Assembly (NCBI GenBank): GCA_035356975.1
Contig: DAORGW010000028.1
Coordinates: 1-11,617 of the forward strand
Direction: 5' to 3'
DNA from: STF1-138 sp035356975
Lineage (GTDB): Bacteria > Patescibacteriota > Patescibacteriia > UBA1558 > S5-K13
DNA length: 11,617 bases
In this document: positions 5,111 through 11,146 of the stretch, piece after piece
How positions within the stretch are numbered: position 1 is the stretch's first letter
Layout: each line of letters begins with the position of its first letter
The notes under the pieces: generated by a model
Seen by the model: only the letters and a program-made list of their open reading frames with translations
Databases searched by the model: none
What the model was told of the DNA's origin: nothing
Translations under genes and position numbers: made by a program

Positions 5111-5434
5111 ATGACCGAAGAAAAAAAAGTAAATATTGAGCCAGGAATGATAGTCAGGGTTCATGAAAGAATTAAAGAGAAAAATTCAAAAGGAGAAGAG
5201 AAAGAAAGAATTCAGATTTTCGAGGGTATTGTTATTGCACATAAACATGGTAATGAAAAAGGGGCAACAATTACAGTAAGAAAAGAATCAGGCGGAATTG
5301 GTGTAGAAAAAATTTATCCAATACATTCTCCAGTTATTGATAAAATAGAAATTAAATCAAGAATTAAATCAAATAAATCAAAGTTGTATTATTTGAGATC
5401 TTATAAAAAGAAACTTAAAAAAGTCAGTTTATAA
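5111..5434 (+). CDS. rplS: Large-subunit ribosomal protein bL19
   Basis: A 107-residue protein of the 50S subunit, at the interface with the 30S subunit. Hallmarks of bL19 are GMIVRVHERI near the start, RIQIFEGIVIA in the middle, then TVRKESGGIGVEKIYPIHSP and IDKIEIKSR, and KLYYLRSYKKK at the end. The length agrees with the usual 105-120. The frame is open back to a TTG at 5051, but those 20 residues are hydrophobic, have no counterpart in bL19, and coincide with a promoter whose -35 box is TTGACA at 5051. ATG 5111 is therefore the likely start. It lacks a Shine-Dalgarno site. No terminator separates it from the tRNA-Leu 26 bases downstream, so it probably shares a transcript with the two tRNAs. 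Confidence 0.95.
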   Translation: MTEEKKVNIEPGMIVRVHERIKEKNSKGEEKERIQIFEGIVIAHKHGNEKGATITVRKESGGIGVEKIYPIHSPVIDKIEIKSRIKSNKSKLYYLRSYKKKLKKVSL

Positions 5435-5460
5435 TATTTTTAATCGAACTTTGTAAATAT

Positions 5461-5546
5461 GCACGGATGGCGGAATTGGCATACGCGTATGCTTGAGGTG
5501 CATATGCCCTTGTGGCTTGGAGGTTCGAGTCCTCTTCCGTGCACCA
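5461..5546 (+). tRNA. tRNA-Leu(GAG)
   Basis: An 86-base class II tRNA. The acceptor GCACGGA pairs with TCCGTGC (5536-5542). The anticodon stem TATGC/GCATA holds the loop TTGAGGT with anticodon GAG. There is a long variable arm, and the T arm contains GGTTCGAGTCC. Discriminator A5543 is followed by an encoded CCA. It lies between rplS and the tRNA-Ala. Confidence 0.96.
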
Positions 5547-5575
5547 AATTGTAAATTGAAAATAGTAAATATTTA

Positions 5576-5652
5576 GGGCTTGTGGCTCAGTTGGTTAGAG
5601 CATCTGCTTTGCAAGCAGAGGGTCGTGGGTTCGAATCCCACCAAGTCCACCA
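5576..5652 (+). tRNA. tRNA-Ala(TGC), island integration target
   Basis: The acceptor GGGCTTG pairs with CAAGTCC (5642-5648) and includes the G3-U70 alanine determinant. The anticodon stem TCTGC/GCAGA holds the loop TTTGCAA with anticodon TGC. Discriminator A5649 and CCA 5650-5652 follow. The gene appears intact and functional. The minus-strand recombinase reads into it and stops at 5597-5595 inside its D arm, so 58 bases of the tRNA gene are also antisense coding sequence. This is the expected position of an attachment site. Confidence 0.97.
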
Positions 5653-7121
5653 TAAGAGACTTTTCCTCGTGAAAAGTCTTTTTTGTTTAGTAAAATACTG
5701 GCTGTTCTATGGGTTCTAAATTTTTCACCATCAAAAGTAATTCCATCAGGGAATAAGAACCATTGTAGATTTTTTCTTATGTTTATATCGAGTTTTCCAA
5801 TCTCTGTGGACAGGTTTTGTAGAAAATTTAGACCATAGTCCAAAACTCCGCCAACATCGTCAACATCTTCATAGTCTTTTAATTTAACAGTTAAGCGAAC
5901 TATCTCCTCTTGGATTTTATTTAACTGTTCTTTGGCTAAATCATCTTTTATTACTCCACTACAATTTTTATCAATTATTTTTTCTTGTTTGTTTTTCAAT
6001 TCTATAATCTCTTTTTTAATCTGCTCTCTTAAATTGTTATTTGATTGATTTCTATGTTTCCAATTTAATACTATACTGTCTTTTAATAAATCAGTAAAAT
6101 TCTTATTAAATTCAAAACCTTTCAAATATTTATCAAATTTTTCTTCAAGCACTTCCTTTTTTACGTTAAACCCTTTTGTGTTTCTAAATCTATAATAAGC
6201 AAATTTTTGTTTTGCATTTCCTCTTGACCAACTCCCATCTAATGGTTGCCCCAATTCGTTTTTTATTAGATTACGAAGTGGGAAGTCTGGATTGTTAATG
6301 TTGTAGCCGATTTTTCTTTTATCTTTTCTGTCCAATATTCTTTGAACATTATCGAATATTATAGTTTCAACTATTGGTTCAAAGGTTCCTTTTATTTCTC
6401 CCAAATCAAAGGCATCTATTATTCCTTTATATGTTTTAGTCCTAATCCATCTATGAAAACTTTGTTTGCTAATTTTTATATTAGGGTTTTCAATAGTTAT
6501 AAGCCTTCTGACTTCTTCTTGTGAGTATAGGTTTGAATATAAAAGTTCAAAAATTCTTTTTATAATCTGTGCTTCTTTTTCAACCACAACTATATTTTTC
6601 TCACCATTATATAAATCGTTTTTATAACCAAAAGGAGCCGGGAATACATATCTTCCGCTTTTTGTTGCGTCAATCATACCATTTTTGCATCTTTCAGACC
6701 TAACATCATTGTCAAATTGAGCTACATTTGCAAGCATATTCTCTACAAATTTTCCCACTGGATTATTATCAAATCTTTCACTTGTAGAAATTATTTGAAT
6801 TTTGAGTTTGGAGAAAAATATTCGAAGTTGTGAATAGTCGTCTGTATTTCTTGATAACCTATCAATCTTGTAAATTATTAAGGCATCTATTTCTTTGTGG
6901 CTTTGAGCACAAAATTTAAGCATTTTTTGTAATTCTGGTCGTGAAGCATTTTTAGCACTTTCTCCTTCTTCAATAAAAACGCAGACAATTTCAAAATTGT
7001 TTTTGATTGCCCAATCACGGCAAATTTTTTCTTGCGTGATTAAACTATTACCGTCTTCAACCTGTTCTTTTGTTGAAACTCTGCAATAAATTATCGCCCT
7101 TTTAATTGTTGTTTGTCCCAT
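5595..7121 (-). CDS. Large serine recombinase (site-specific integrase), C-terminus read from a tRNA gene
   Basis: A large serine recombinase that would integrate and excise the island. The resolvase-type catalytic domain is at residues 1-150, with Ser16 in YCRVSTKEQ, R61-P62 and KIDRLSR (85-91). The recombinase domain follows from about 155 (PAPFGY) to 290. A zinc-ribbon-like segment (PLRNLIKNELGQPLDGSWS, about 282-300) lacks the usual CxxC cysteines. A charged coiled-coil region covers about 370-425. The FPDGITFDGEKF stretch near residue 460 is the normal end of such proteins. The last roughly 30 residues are encoded by the tRNA terminator (KKDFSRGKV) and by antisense tRNA-Ala (GGLGGIRTHDPLLAKQML). 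ATG 7121 overlaps the end of a 54-residue upstream ORF by 20 bases. No accessory directionality factor is recognised. Confidence 0.93.
   Translation of the reverse strand: MGQTTIKRAIIYCRVSTKEQVEDGNSLITQEKICRDWAIKNNFEIVCVFIEEGESAKNASRPELQKMLKFCAQSHKEIDALIIYKIDRLSRNTDDYSQLRIFFSKLKIQIISTSERFDNNPVGKFVENMLANVAQFDNDVRSERCKNGMIDATKSGRYVFPAPFGYKNDLYNGEKNIVVVEKEAQIIKRIFELLYSNLYSQEEVRRLITIENPNIKISKQSFHRWIRTKTYKGIIDAFDLGEIKGTFEPIVETIIFDNVQRILDRKDKRKIGYNINNPDFPLRNLIKNELGQPLDGSWSRGNAKQKFAYYRFRNTKGFNVKKEVLEEKFDKYLKGFEFNKNFTDLLKDSIVLNWKHRNQSNNNLREQIKKEIIELKNKQEKIIDKNCSGVIKDDLAKEQLNKIQEEIVRLTVKLKDYEDVDDVGGVLDYGLNFLQNLSTEIGKLDINIRKNLQWFLFPDGITFDGEKFRTHRTASILLNKKDFSRGKVSYGGLGGIRTHDPLLAKQML
5657..5685 (+). terminator. 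Terminator of the rplS/tRNA unit
   Basis: AGACTTTTC (5657-5665) pairs perfectly with GAAAAGTCT (5671-5679) around a 5-base loop, followed by TTTTT. It starts 5 bases after the tRNA-Ala CCA. The same bases are read on the opposite strand as codons of the recombinase C-terminus. Confidence 0.85.
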
Positions 7122-7266
7122 AGTTTTTATTTTCTAAATAAGTATCTATTAAGACATTTGATAATAAGTTAATTTCTGCAATCAATTGATTTTTTTGTTC
7201 ATCAGTTAATTTTAACTTATTGAGCCTATTTTTTAATTTGAATTTTAGTATCTCATTATCAAGCAT
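7102..7266 (-). CDS. Small 54-residue protein overlapping the recombinase start
   Basis: ATG 7266-7264 opens 54 codons ending TAA at 7104-7102, overlapping the recombinase ATG by 20 bases in another frame, which suggests translational coupling. The peptide (MLDNEILKFKLKNRLNKLKL, then LTDEQKNQLIAEINLLSNVLIDTYL) is predicted to be two amphipathic helices with charged faces, like a small coiled-coil or helix-turn-helix partner. I do not recognise a family. A position directly before an integrase fits a recombination directionality factor or a regulator of the recombinase; that is inference. No Shine-Dalgarno site precedes it. A 9-bp hairpin (7273-7293) lies directly upstream. Confidence 0.6.
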   Translation of the reverse strand: MLDNEILKFKLKNRLNKLKLTDEQKNQLIAEINLLSNVLIDTYLENKNYGTNNN

Positions 7267-7272
7267 ATGGTT

Positions 7273-7293
7273 AAAAGATAAAAATTATCTTTT
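7273..7293. repeat. Hairpin in the leader of the recombinase operon
   Basis: AAAAGATAA (7273-7281) and TTATCTTTT (7285-7293) form a perfect 9-bp stem with a 3-base loop, ending 6 bases before the small ORF's start codon on the minus strand. It could act as a leader structure or a weak terminator in either direction. Confidence 0.5.
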
Positions 7294-7337
7294 TAGACCA
7301 AGTGCCTCTTGATACTAAAAATACTTGTTATTTGAAA

Positions 7338-7375
7338 GATTTATTATCTGCAATTTTTTTGCTCAATAATAAATC
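7338..7375. repeat. 10-bp inverted repeat at the end of the MerR-like gene
   Basis: GATTTATTAT (7338-7347) and ATAATAAATC (7366-7375) are perfect complements, with an inner GCAA/TTGC stem. It begins at the stop codon of the MerR-like gene. The following bases on the minus strand (TTTCAAATAAC) are a poor T tract, so it is either a weak terminator or a binding site upstream of the recombinase operon. Confidence 0.5.
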
Positions 7376-8169
7376 TAAATCTTAAATATATCTTCTATGT
7401 TTACAGTTTGTATATCTCCTTCTCTTTGCTTCATATTTACATCTACATATTTTTTGCCTTCCATCATTTTAGCCAGTTCTTCCAAGCTAATTTTTTGTAT
7501 TGTTTTGCCACGGACAATATATTTTTCCCCACCCTTTTTTGTAATTGTTATTACTTTATAATCCTTATTCCTTATTATTTCTAAAATTTTGTTTTCTTCA
7601 TCGCTTGTTTCGGAACTTACTAAATTAAGTTCATCTTTATATTCTATTCTGTCTTTTCCTATTTTTTCAAATACATCCCCAACCACCTCATTCAAATTTA
7701 TGTTTATATATGATTTATATTTTCTTCCTAATGCTTGGAACATCGGAATATCAAAAAAATATACATTCATTTGGTTGTCTAACATTAAAATTATTTTTAC
7801 TTTTCCAAGAATTGCTATTAAGGCAAAATTTGAAGATATAGACAGGTCCTTATCAAAAAAAGCTTTTCTCAATTTAATCAACTGTTTGTCTAAAAGTCCA
7901 TAGGTTCTCAATTCTTTTATGACGGAGAAGAATATAAGTTCTTTAAGGCTAAATTTATGCCAATCTCTTTCATTTTCTCTATCATTTTTTAATACATTGT
8001 TATTGTCCAATGAGTTTATTTGTCGATAGGTTAGATTTGTATCAGCGACCCTAAATCTTTTTCTATTGAAATATTCAAATAGTTTTTTTATATTATCTGG
8101 TCCAAGAGAGTAAATACTATCAATAGCACCCCCTATAAATAAGATAAATTTTTTTTGTTGTTTTGTCAT
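7375..8169 (-). CDS. MerR-like DNA-binding regulator with unknown C-terminal domain
   Basis: A 264-residue protein. Residues about 46-105 resemble a MerR-type winged helix-turn-helix: LTYRQINSLDNNNVLKNDRE, then WHKFSLKELIFFSVIKELRTYGL and a following helix LIKLRKAFF. In the family this fold recognises DNA dyads. Residues about 107-170 (SSNFALIAILGKVKIILMLD, VYFFDIPMFQAL) look like an alpha/beta sensor or dimerisation domain that I cannot name. The C-terminal 80 residues are charged (KVITITKKGGEKYIV, then a Lys/Glu-rich tail). A 16-bp inverted repeat overlaps its -10 and reaches the start codon, which fits autoregulation. It lies between the toxin-antitoxin-like pair and the recombinase, so it may control recombinase or antitoxin expression (inference). 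Confidence 0.6.
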   Translation of the reverse strand: MTKQQKKFILFIGGAIDSIYSLGPDNIKKLFEYFNRKRFRVADTNLTYRQINSLDNNNVLKNDRENERDWHKFSLKELIFFSVIKELRTYGLLDKQLIKLRKAFFDKDLSISSNFALIAILGKVKIILMLDNQMNVYFFDIPMFQALGRKYKSYININLNEVVGDVFEKIGKDRIEYKDELNLVSSETSDEENKILEIIRNKDYKVITITKKGGEKYIVRGKTIQKISLEELAKMMEGKKYVDVNMKQREGDIQTVNIEDIFKI

Positions 8170-8206
8170 AATATTAAATTATACACATAGGTATAATTTA
8201 ATATTA
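8169..8206. promoter_or_regulatory. 16-bp inverted repeat, probable operator of the MerR-like gene
   Basis: TAATATTAAATTATAC (8169-8184) and its exact complement (8191-8206) are separated by ACATAG. The right arm covers the -10 (8206-8201) and the predicted start of transcription (about 8194) lies inside it, so the full hairpin would not be in the RNA. It is better read as a DNA operator. Confidence 0.7.
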
Positions 8207-8229
8207 ACGTAAAAAAACCATACAGTCAA
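8201..8229 (-). promoter_or_regulatory. Promoter of the MerR-like gene
   Basis: On the minus strand: TTGACT (8229-8224), 17 bases, TAATAT (8206-8201). The start codon is 32 bases beyond the -10, leaving a leader of about 25 bases with no Shine-Dalgarno site. The -35 box is also the loop of the preceding terminator. Confidence 0.75.
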
Positions 8230-8238
8230 GTGTGGTTT
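8211..8238 (-). terminator. Terminator of the Panacea operon, overlapping the next promoter
   Basis: On the minus strand, AAACCACAC (8238-8230) pairs with GTATGGTTT (8223-8215), 8 of 9 pairs, around the loop TTGACT, followed by seven T (8217-8211). It lies 11 bases after the stop of the 175-residue partner gene. Confidence 0.75.
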
Positions 8239-8249
8239 ATTTTGGATAC

Positions 8250-8777
8250 TTAAATATTATAGGTGTCTATAAATTTAGCAACTTCAAGTCTGTCTAATTC
8301 TTCTATCTTATCTGAAACGGCTATTTGCAATATAGACCTATTTTTATCAGGAGTAGATGTTTGACATCTCGCTTTTTTACACAAATCATTCAATTGTATA
8401 AATTTATCATCAGATAATCTCGCAACACAATAAAACTCATTTGCTTTAAGTTTTGTAATTATTTCTTTTTCATCCAATGTCTCCACCTTTTTTACATCTA
8501 AATAGCCAACGCCACCCAAATGTTTTTGTTTTCTATTCTCCCAATCACACTTCTTAATTTTTAAGGTGGTTCGTTTATCACAAGAAGAGCTATGAGATGT
8601 TAATATAAAAAAAATATAAACTCTGAAATCCTGTAAAATGTTCCCAGCGAGTTTATATTTTGATTTTATTACACCCGTTGTCTGTTCTTTTGAATTTTTA
8701 TGGAAATAGGCGTTTTGTTTCTGAATTGTTTTTAAGAGTATGCTGTCTGGTAAAAGCGAAGCAAATAGATGGGGCAT
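8250..8777 (-). CDS. Candidate toxin of a Panacea toxin-antitoxin pair, family not recognised
   Basis: A 175-residue protein encoded 4 bases after the stop of the Panacea-domain gene, in the same operon and ending in a shared terminator. That is the arrangement expected of a toxin partner. I cannot assign a family with confidence. The middle runs VYIFFILTS, then a polar loop, TLKIKKCDW, then a Gly-Gly-containing turn, YLDVKKVETLDEKEIITKL and a C-terminal helical part. This order (strand ending in T-S, strand, YxDVxxVxTLD strand-turn-helix) loosely recalls the PemK/MazF barrel, but the usual N-terminal GDI/W and RP motifs are absent. It has four Cys, which is many for its size. No signal peptide or membrane segment is clear. 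Toxin function is inferred from position only. Confidence 0.75.
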   Translation of the reverse strand: MPHLFASLLPDSILLKTIQKQNAYFHKNSKEQTTGVIKSKYKLAGNILQDFRVYIFFILTSHSSSCDKRTTLKIKKCDWENRKQKHLGGVGYLDVKKVETLDEKEIITKLKANEFYCVARLSDDKFIQLNDLCKKARCQTSTPDKNRSILQIAVSDKIEELDRLEVAKFIDTYNI

Positions 8778-8781
8778 AGGT

Positions 8782-9258
8782 TTATTGACTTAAAACAACT
8801 TTTTCGTTTAGATTTTCTGTGCCACCAATTGTAGCACCCAATTTTTTCATAGGTCTGGTTTTATAAGCTATTTCTGTTAGAGTTTTTGCGCCATATCCAC
8901 CTAAATCAGATATAATTTTATCTATAATAGTTTTTTCTTCTTGGGATAGTTCATTAAATTCAAAATCCTCAAAGTCTTTATTAAAAGAATAAACAGTGTA
9001 TTCTGCATCAGCTAACACATAGGCATTTTCAAAAGATATAATTCCTTCACCAATCAATGTTTGTAGTTCGGTATTTATTCGTGTATCATATGGTCCATAA
9101 TAATAACGAATATAGCTGAAATCCGTAATTTGATTTTTGTTTTTGTGCACAGAAACTAAATCTATTAAATATGACAATTTCATTAAAATAGTTATAGATG
9201 CTCTTGGTCTATTTTTTATGATATAAGTTAAAAACTGTTGTGTTTTTGTTAAATTCAT
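8782..9258 (-). CDS. Panacea-domain (SocA/DUF4065-like) antitoxin
   Basis: A 158-residue protein with the Panacea-domain layout. The N-terminal helix contains KLSYLIDLV (27-35, family KLLYFADL-type), the YxxxxYGPY core is RYYYGPY (51-57), and a strand-turn follows in LIGEGIISF (68-76). The C-terminal helical bundle is IIDKIISDLGGYGAKTLTEIAYKTRP (about 110-136). In known systems Panacea proteins are promiscuous antitoxins that neutralise many unrelated toxins, and SocA is a ClpXP adaptor for its toxin SocB. The gene is first in a two-gene operon, 4 bases ahead of an unrecognised 175-residue partner. It has a TTGACT-N17-TAAGAT promoter and no Shine-Dalgarno site. Placement in an island with a recombinase and an R-M system supports a stabilisation or defence role (inference). 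Confidence 0.82.
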   Translation of the reverse strand: MNLTKTQQFLTYIIKNRPRASITILMKLSYLIDLVSVHKNKNQITDFSYIRYYYGPYDTRINTELQTLIGEGIISFENAYVLADAEYTVYSFNKDFEDFEFNELSQEEKTIIDKIISDLGGYGAKTLTEIAYKTRPMKKLGATIGGTENLNEKVVLSQ

Positions 9259-9282
9259 AGAATTAAATTTTTGAGATTATAA

Positions 9283-9311
9283 ATCTTATTCTAAAAAATA
9301 ATATTAGTCAA
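9283..9311 (-). promoter_or_regulatory. Promoter of the Panacea operon
   Basis: On the minus strand: TTGACT (9311-9306), 17 bases, TAAGAT (9288-9283). The short dyad AGATT/AATCT (9274-9278, 9282-9286) overlaps the -10 and could be an operator. A second possible -10, TGCTATAAT (extended form, 9333-9325), lies upstream without a good -35. Confidence 0.6.
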
Positions 9312-9359
9312 GTCTTATAAATAAATTATAGCACCATTGCATATAAAATCATATTTAAG

Positions 9360-10346
9360 CTATATAAGTTTGGGCTGTTTTATTTGGCTTTTTGTAAATT
9401 TATCTCTTTCATTACGATATGTAGGTCTTATTTCTGCAAGTCTTTTTTTTGCGATTTCTATATATTCATAATTGGTATCAATACCTATATAATTTACTCC
9501 TAATTTTTTTGCCGCAACTGCTGTTGTGCCACTACCCAAAAATGGGTCTAATACAACTGCATTTTTAGAAAATGCTGTTAATTTTATTATGTGTTCACAT
9601 AATTCCAAGGGCTTAACAGTTTTGTGATTATTATAATCTCCCTTTTCTTTTTTGTTTGGCTTGGATATTAAGAAATATTTATCTAAATATTCATTCATAT
9701 TATCAATGGTCAAAACATTTGCTGGAAACATATTCTCACCAATTTTAACTTTTGTATTTACTAAACCAACTTCATAGGTTAGCATATTGTTTAATAGTGT
9801 TCCATTTGATTGCTTTTGAGCCATAATGATTGGTTCAAAACAAGATTTTATTTGTGGAGTTTTCCACCCATCTAATTGTTTTTTTATTTCCTTCTTTTTC
9901 TTTTCACTAACATCCATTTTGTCTATGAAGTGATTTAGGCTCATAGCCTTTGCTTGATTTTGTGTGTATAACCATAGAAAACAATCTTTAATTAAGAAGC
10001 CAGCATCATCAATTGCGCTTGCCATTCTATGATAAAGTCTTGGGCTTGAAAATGAAAAGAAATATCCACCCGGTTTTAATACCTTGATTAGGGCTTGGGA
10101 TATTTTTATATACCAATTATAAAATTCTATTCCTTGATTTTTATCAAATTTCATTCCAGCGGGCAAAGATTTTATTACTTGTTGATTTTTCTTTGCACTG
10201 ACATTTTTATGGTCCCAGTTATTATCTAATTTATCTAAAAAATATGGTGGGTCAGTTAAAACGAGGTCTATTGAATTTTCTTCAAGTTTTTCCAATATTT
10301 GAAGGGCATCACCCAAGATTAAATTGTTTATATATTTATTATTCAT
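9360..10346 (-). CDS. Class-beta DNA methyltransferase of a type II R-M system
   Basis: This S-adenosylmethionine-dependent DNA methyltransferase would protect the host's own copies of the restriction site. At 328 residues, the catalytic motif IV TDPPYF (31-36) comes first. Motif X-like HKTVKP (241-246) and the SAM-binding motif I region DPFLGSGTT (267-275) are near the C-terminus, which is the permuted class-beta order. DPPY favours N6-adenine methylation, though N4-cytosine cannot be excluded. A YIGIDTNYEYIEIAKKRL stretch after motif I is the usual acidic SAM-ribose contact. The central region (about 140-235) is the probable target-recognition part. The ATG overlaps the last 8 bases of the upstream HNH endonuclease gene, so the two are coupled. 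No terminator is visible after it, so some read-through into the Panacea operon is possible. Recognition sequence unknown. Confidence 0.92.
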   Translation of the reverse strand: MNNKYINNLILGDALQILEKLEENSIDLVLTDPPYFLDKLDNNWDHKNVSAKKNQQVIKSLPAGMKFDKNQGIEFYNWYIKISQALIKVLKPGGYFFSFSSPRLYHRMASAIDDAGFLIKDCFLWLYTQNQAKAMSLNHFIDKMDVSEKKKKEIKKQLDGWKTPQIKSCFEPIIMAQKQSNGTLLNNMLTYEVGLVNTKVKIGENMFPANVLTIDNMNEYLDKYFLISKPNKKEKGDYNNHKTVKPLELCEHIIKLTAFSKNAVVLDPFLGSGTTAVAAKKLGVNYIGIDTNYEYIEIAKKRLAEIRPTYRNERDKFTKSQIKQPKLI

Positions 10347-11070
10347 TTATTTTTTTATTCCCAAATTCTTTATGAAGTATTTTGTATATTTTATACCTTA
10401 CTTCTTTATCAAAATTTTTGACAAATTTTGCATCAGCTAATTTAATAACCCTACCTTTTTCATCATAAACCCATCTATTTCTATCAGCTCTATTACATTT
10501 TTGGCATTGAGATATTATATTACCAGCAACTAATGGTTTATTTGGGTCCATATGAGATTTTTGTAGTTTCGTTTTTGTTCCAGACCAGTGCAGATGTGGT
10601 TTGTTTTCTTGTGAACCACAAGTTGCACATCTAAAACCATATTTAGCCTTTATTTCATCCCAATCATCTGTTTCAGATATGCGATGACCCTTTTTGAAGT
10701 CAGGATAGGGTTCTTGTAGGGAATATAGTTGATATGAACCTTTTGGAACTTCTAAAACGATGTTGTCTCTACCACCCGCTACAATCCACCAACCATCTTG
10801 TGCCCCCAAATGCCGAGGCTGTTGCACATCATTAACATCCGGATAGTATTCTCTGATAAATTGAGTTATTTCTGTTTTTGATACTATTTTTGTTTTCGGA
10901 TAATCTAATGATAAATAGACGAGCACTAACGCATTATTTGTATATTTTCCATTAGCATCTTTCAATTTTGGTAATTTAACATTGAATTGTTTTAGGTATT
11001 TATCGTGATAGTTTGATATTAAATCATATTGCTTTTCTATTTGTTCATTTGATAGTTTTGTATAAGGCAT
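10339..11070 (-). CDS. HNH-type restriction endonuclease of the R-M system
   Basis: A 243-residue protein. The C-terminal half has an HNH/beta-beta-alpha-metal finger with structural zinc ligands Cys148-x2-Cys151 (FRCATCG) and Cys189-x2-Cys192 (CQKC). Between them are KSHMDP (His173 as candidate catalytic base) and GNIISQC (Asn184), then NRADRNRW. The N-terminal part (residues 1-130), with a QPRHLGAQDGWWIV segment, is probably the DNA-recognition domain and has no motif I can name. Pairing with an overlapping methyltransferase makes a restriction role likely rather than a homing or generic HNH nuclease. Restriction is encoded first and modification second. The start at ATG 11070 is supported by a TTGGTA-N17-TATAAT promoter and by an 11-bp inverted repeat at its start. 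It has no Shine-Dalgarno site. Confidence 0.85.
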   Translation of the reverse strand: MPYTKLSNEQIEKQYDLISNYHDKYLKQFNVKLPKLKDANGKYTNNALVLVYLSLDYPKTKIVSKTEITQFIREYYPDVNDVQQPRHLGAQDGWWIVAGGRDNIVLEVPKGSYQLYSLQEPYPDFKKGHRISETDDWDEIKAKYGFRCATCGSQENKPHLHWSGTKTKLQKSHMDPNKPLVAGNIISQCQKCNRADRNRWVYDEKGRVIKLADAKFVKNFDKEVRYKIYKILHKEFGNKKINE

Positions 11071-11071
11071 A

Positions 11072-11099
11072 TAAGTATAATTTATTTTAATTATACTTA
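11072..11099. promoter_or_regulatory. 11-bp inverted repeat, probable operator of the R-M operon
   Basis: TAAGTATAATT (11072-11082) and its exact complement (11089-11099) are separated by 6 bases. It ends one base before the start codon, and the predicted transcription start (about 11095) lies inside it. The layout matches the inverted repeat at 8169-8206, and both contain GTATAATT, though in opposite orientation relative to the dyad axis. Confidence 0.65.
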
Positions 11100-11101
11100 A
11101 T

Positions 11102-11130
11102 ATTATAGTGTATATTTTTCAAATTACCAA
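11102..11130 (-). promoter_or_regulatory. Promoter of the R-M operon
   Basis: On the minus strand: TTGGTA (11130-11125), 17 bases, then a consensus TATAAT (11107-11102). The start codon is 32 bases past the -10. It lies just after the stop of the NALKHG-family gene. Confidence 0.7.
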
Positions 11131-11146
11131 ACGAACCCATTTGTAT

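Noticed and set aside
7589..7903. Plus-strand 104-codon frame opposite the MerR-like gene
   Set aside because: It is the antisense shadow of a recognisable helix-turn-helix protein gene.
11131..11146. Terminator after the NALKHG-family gene
   Set aside because: Only a 4-bp CAAA/TTTG stem without a T tract can be drawn.
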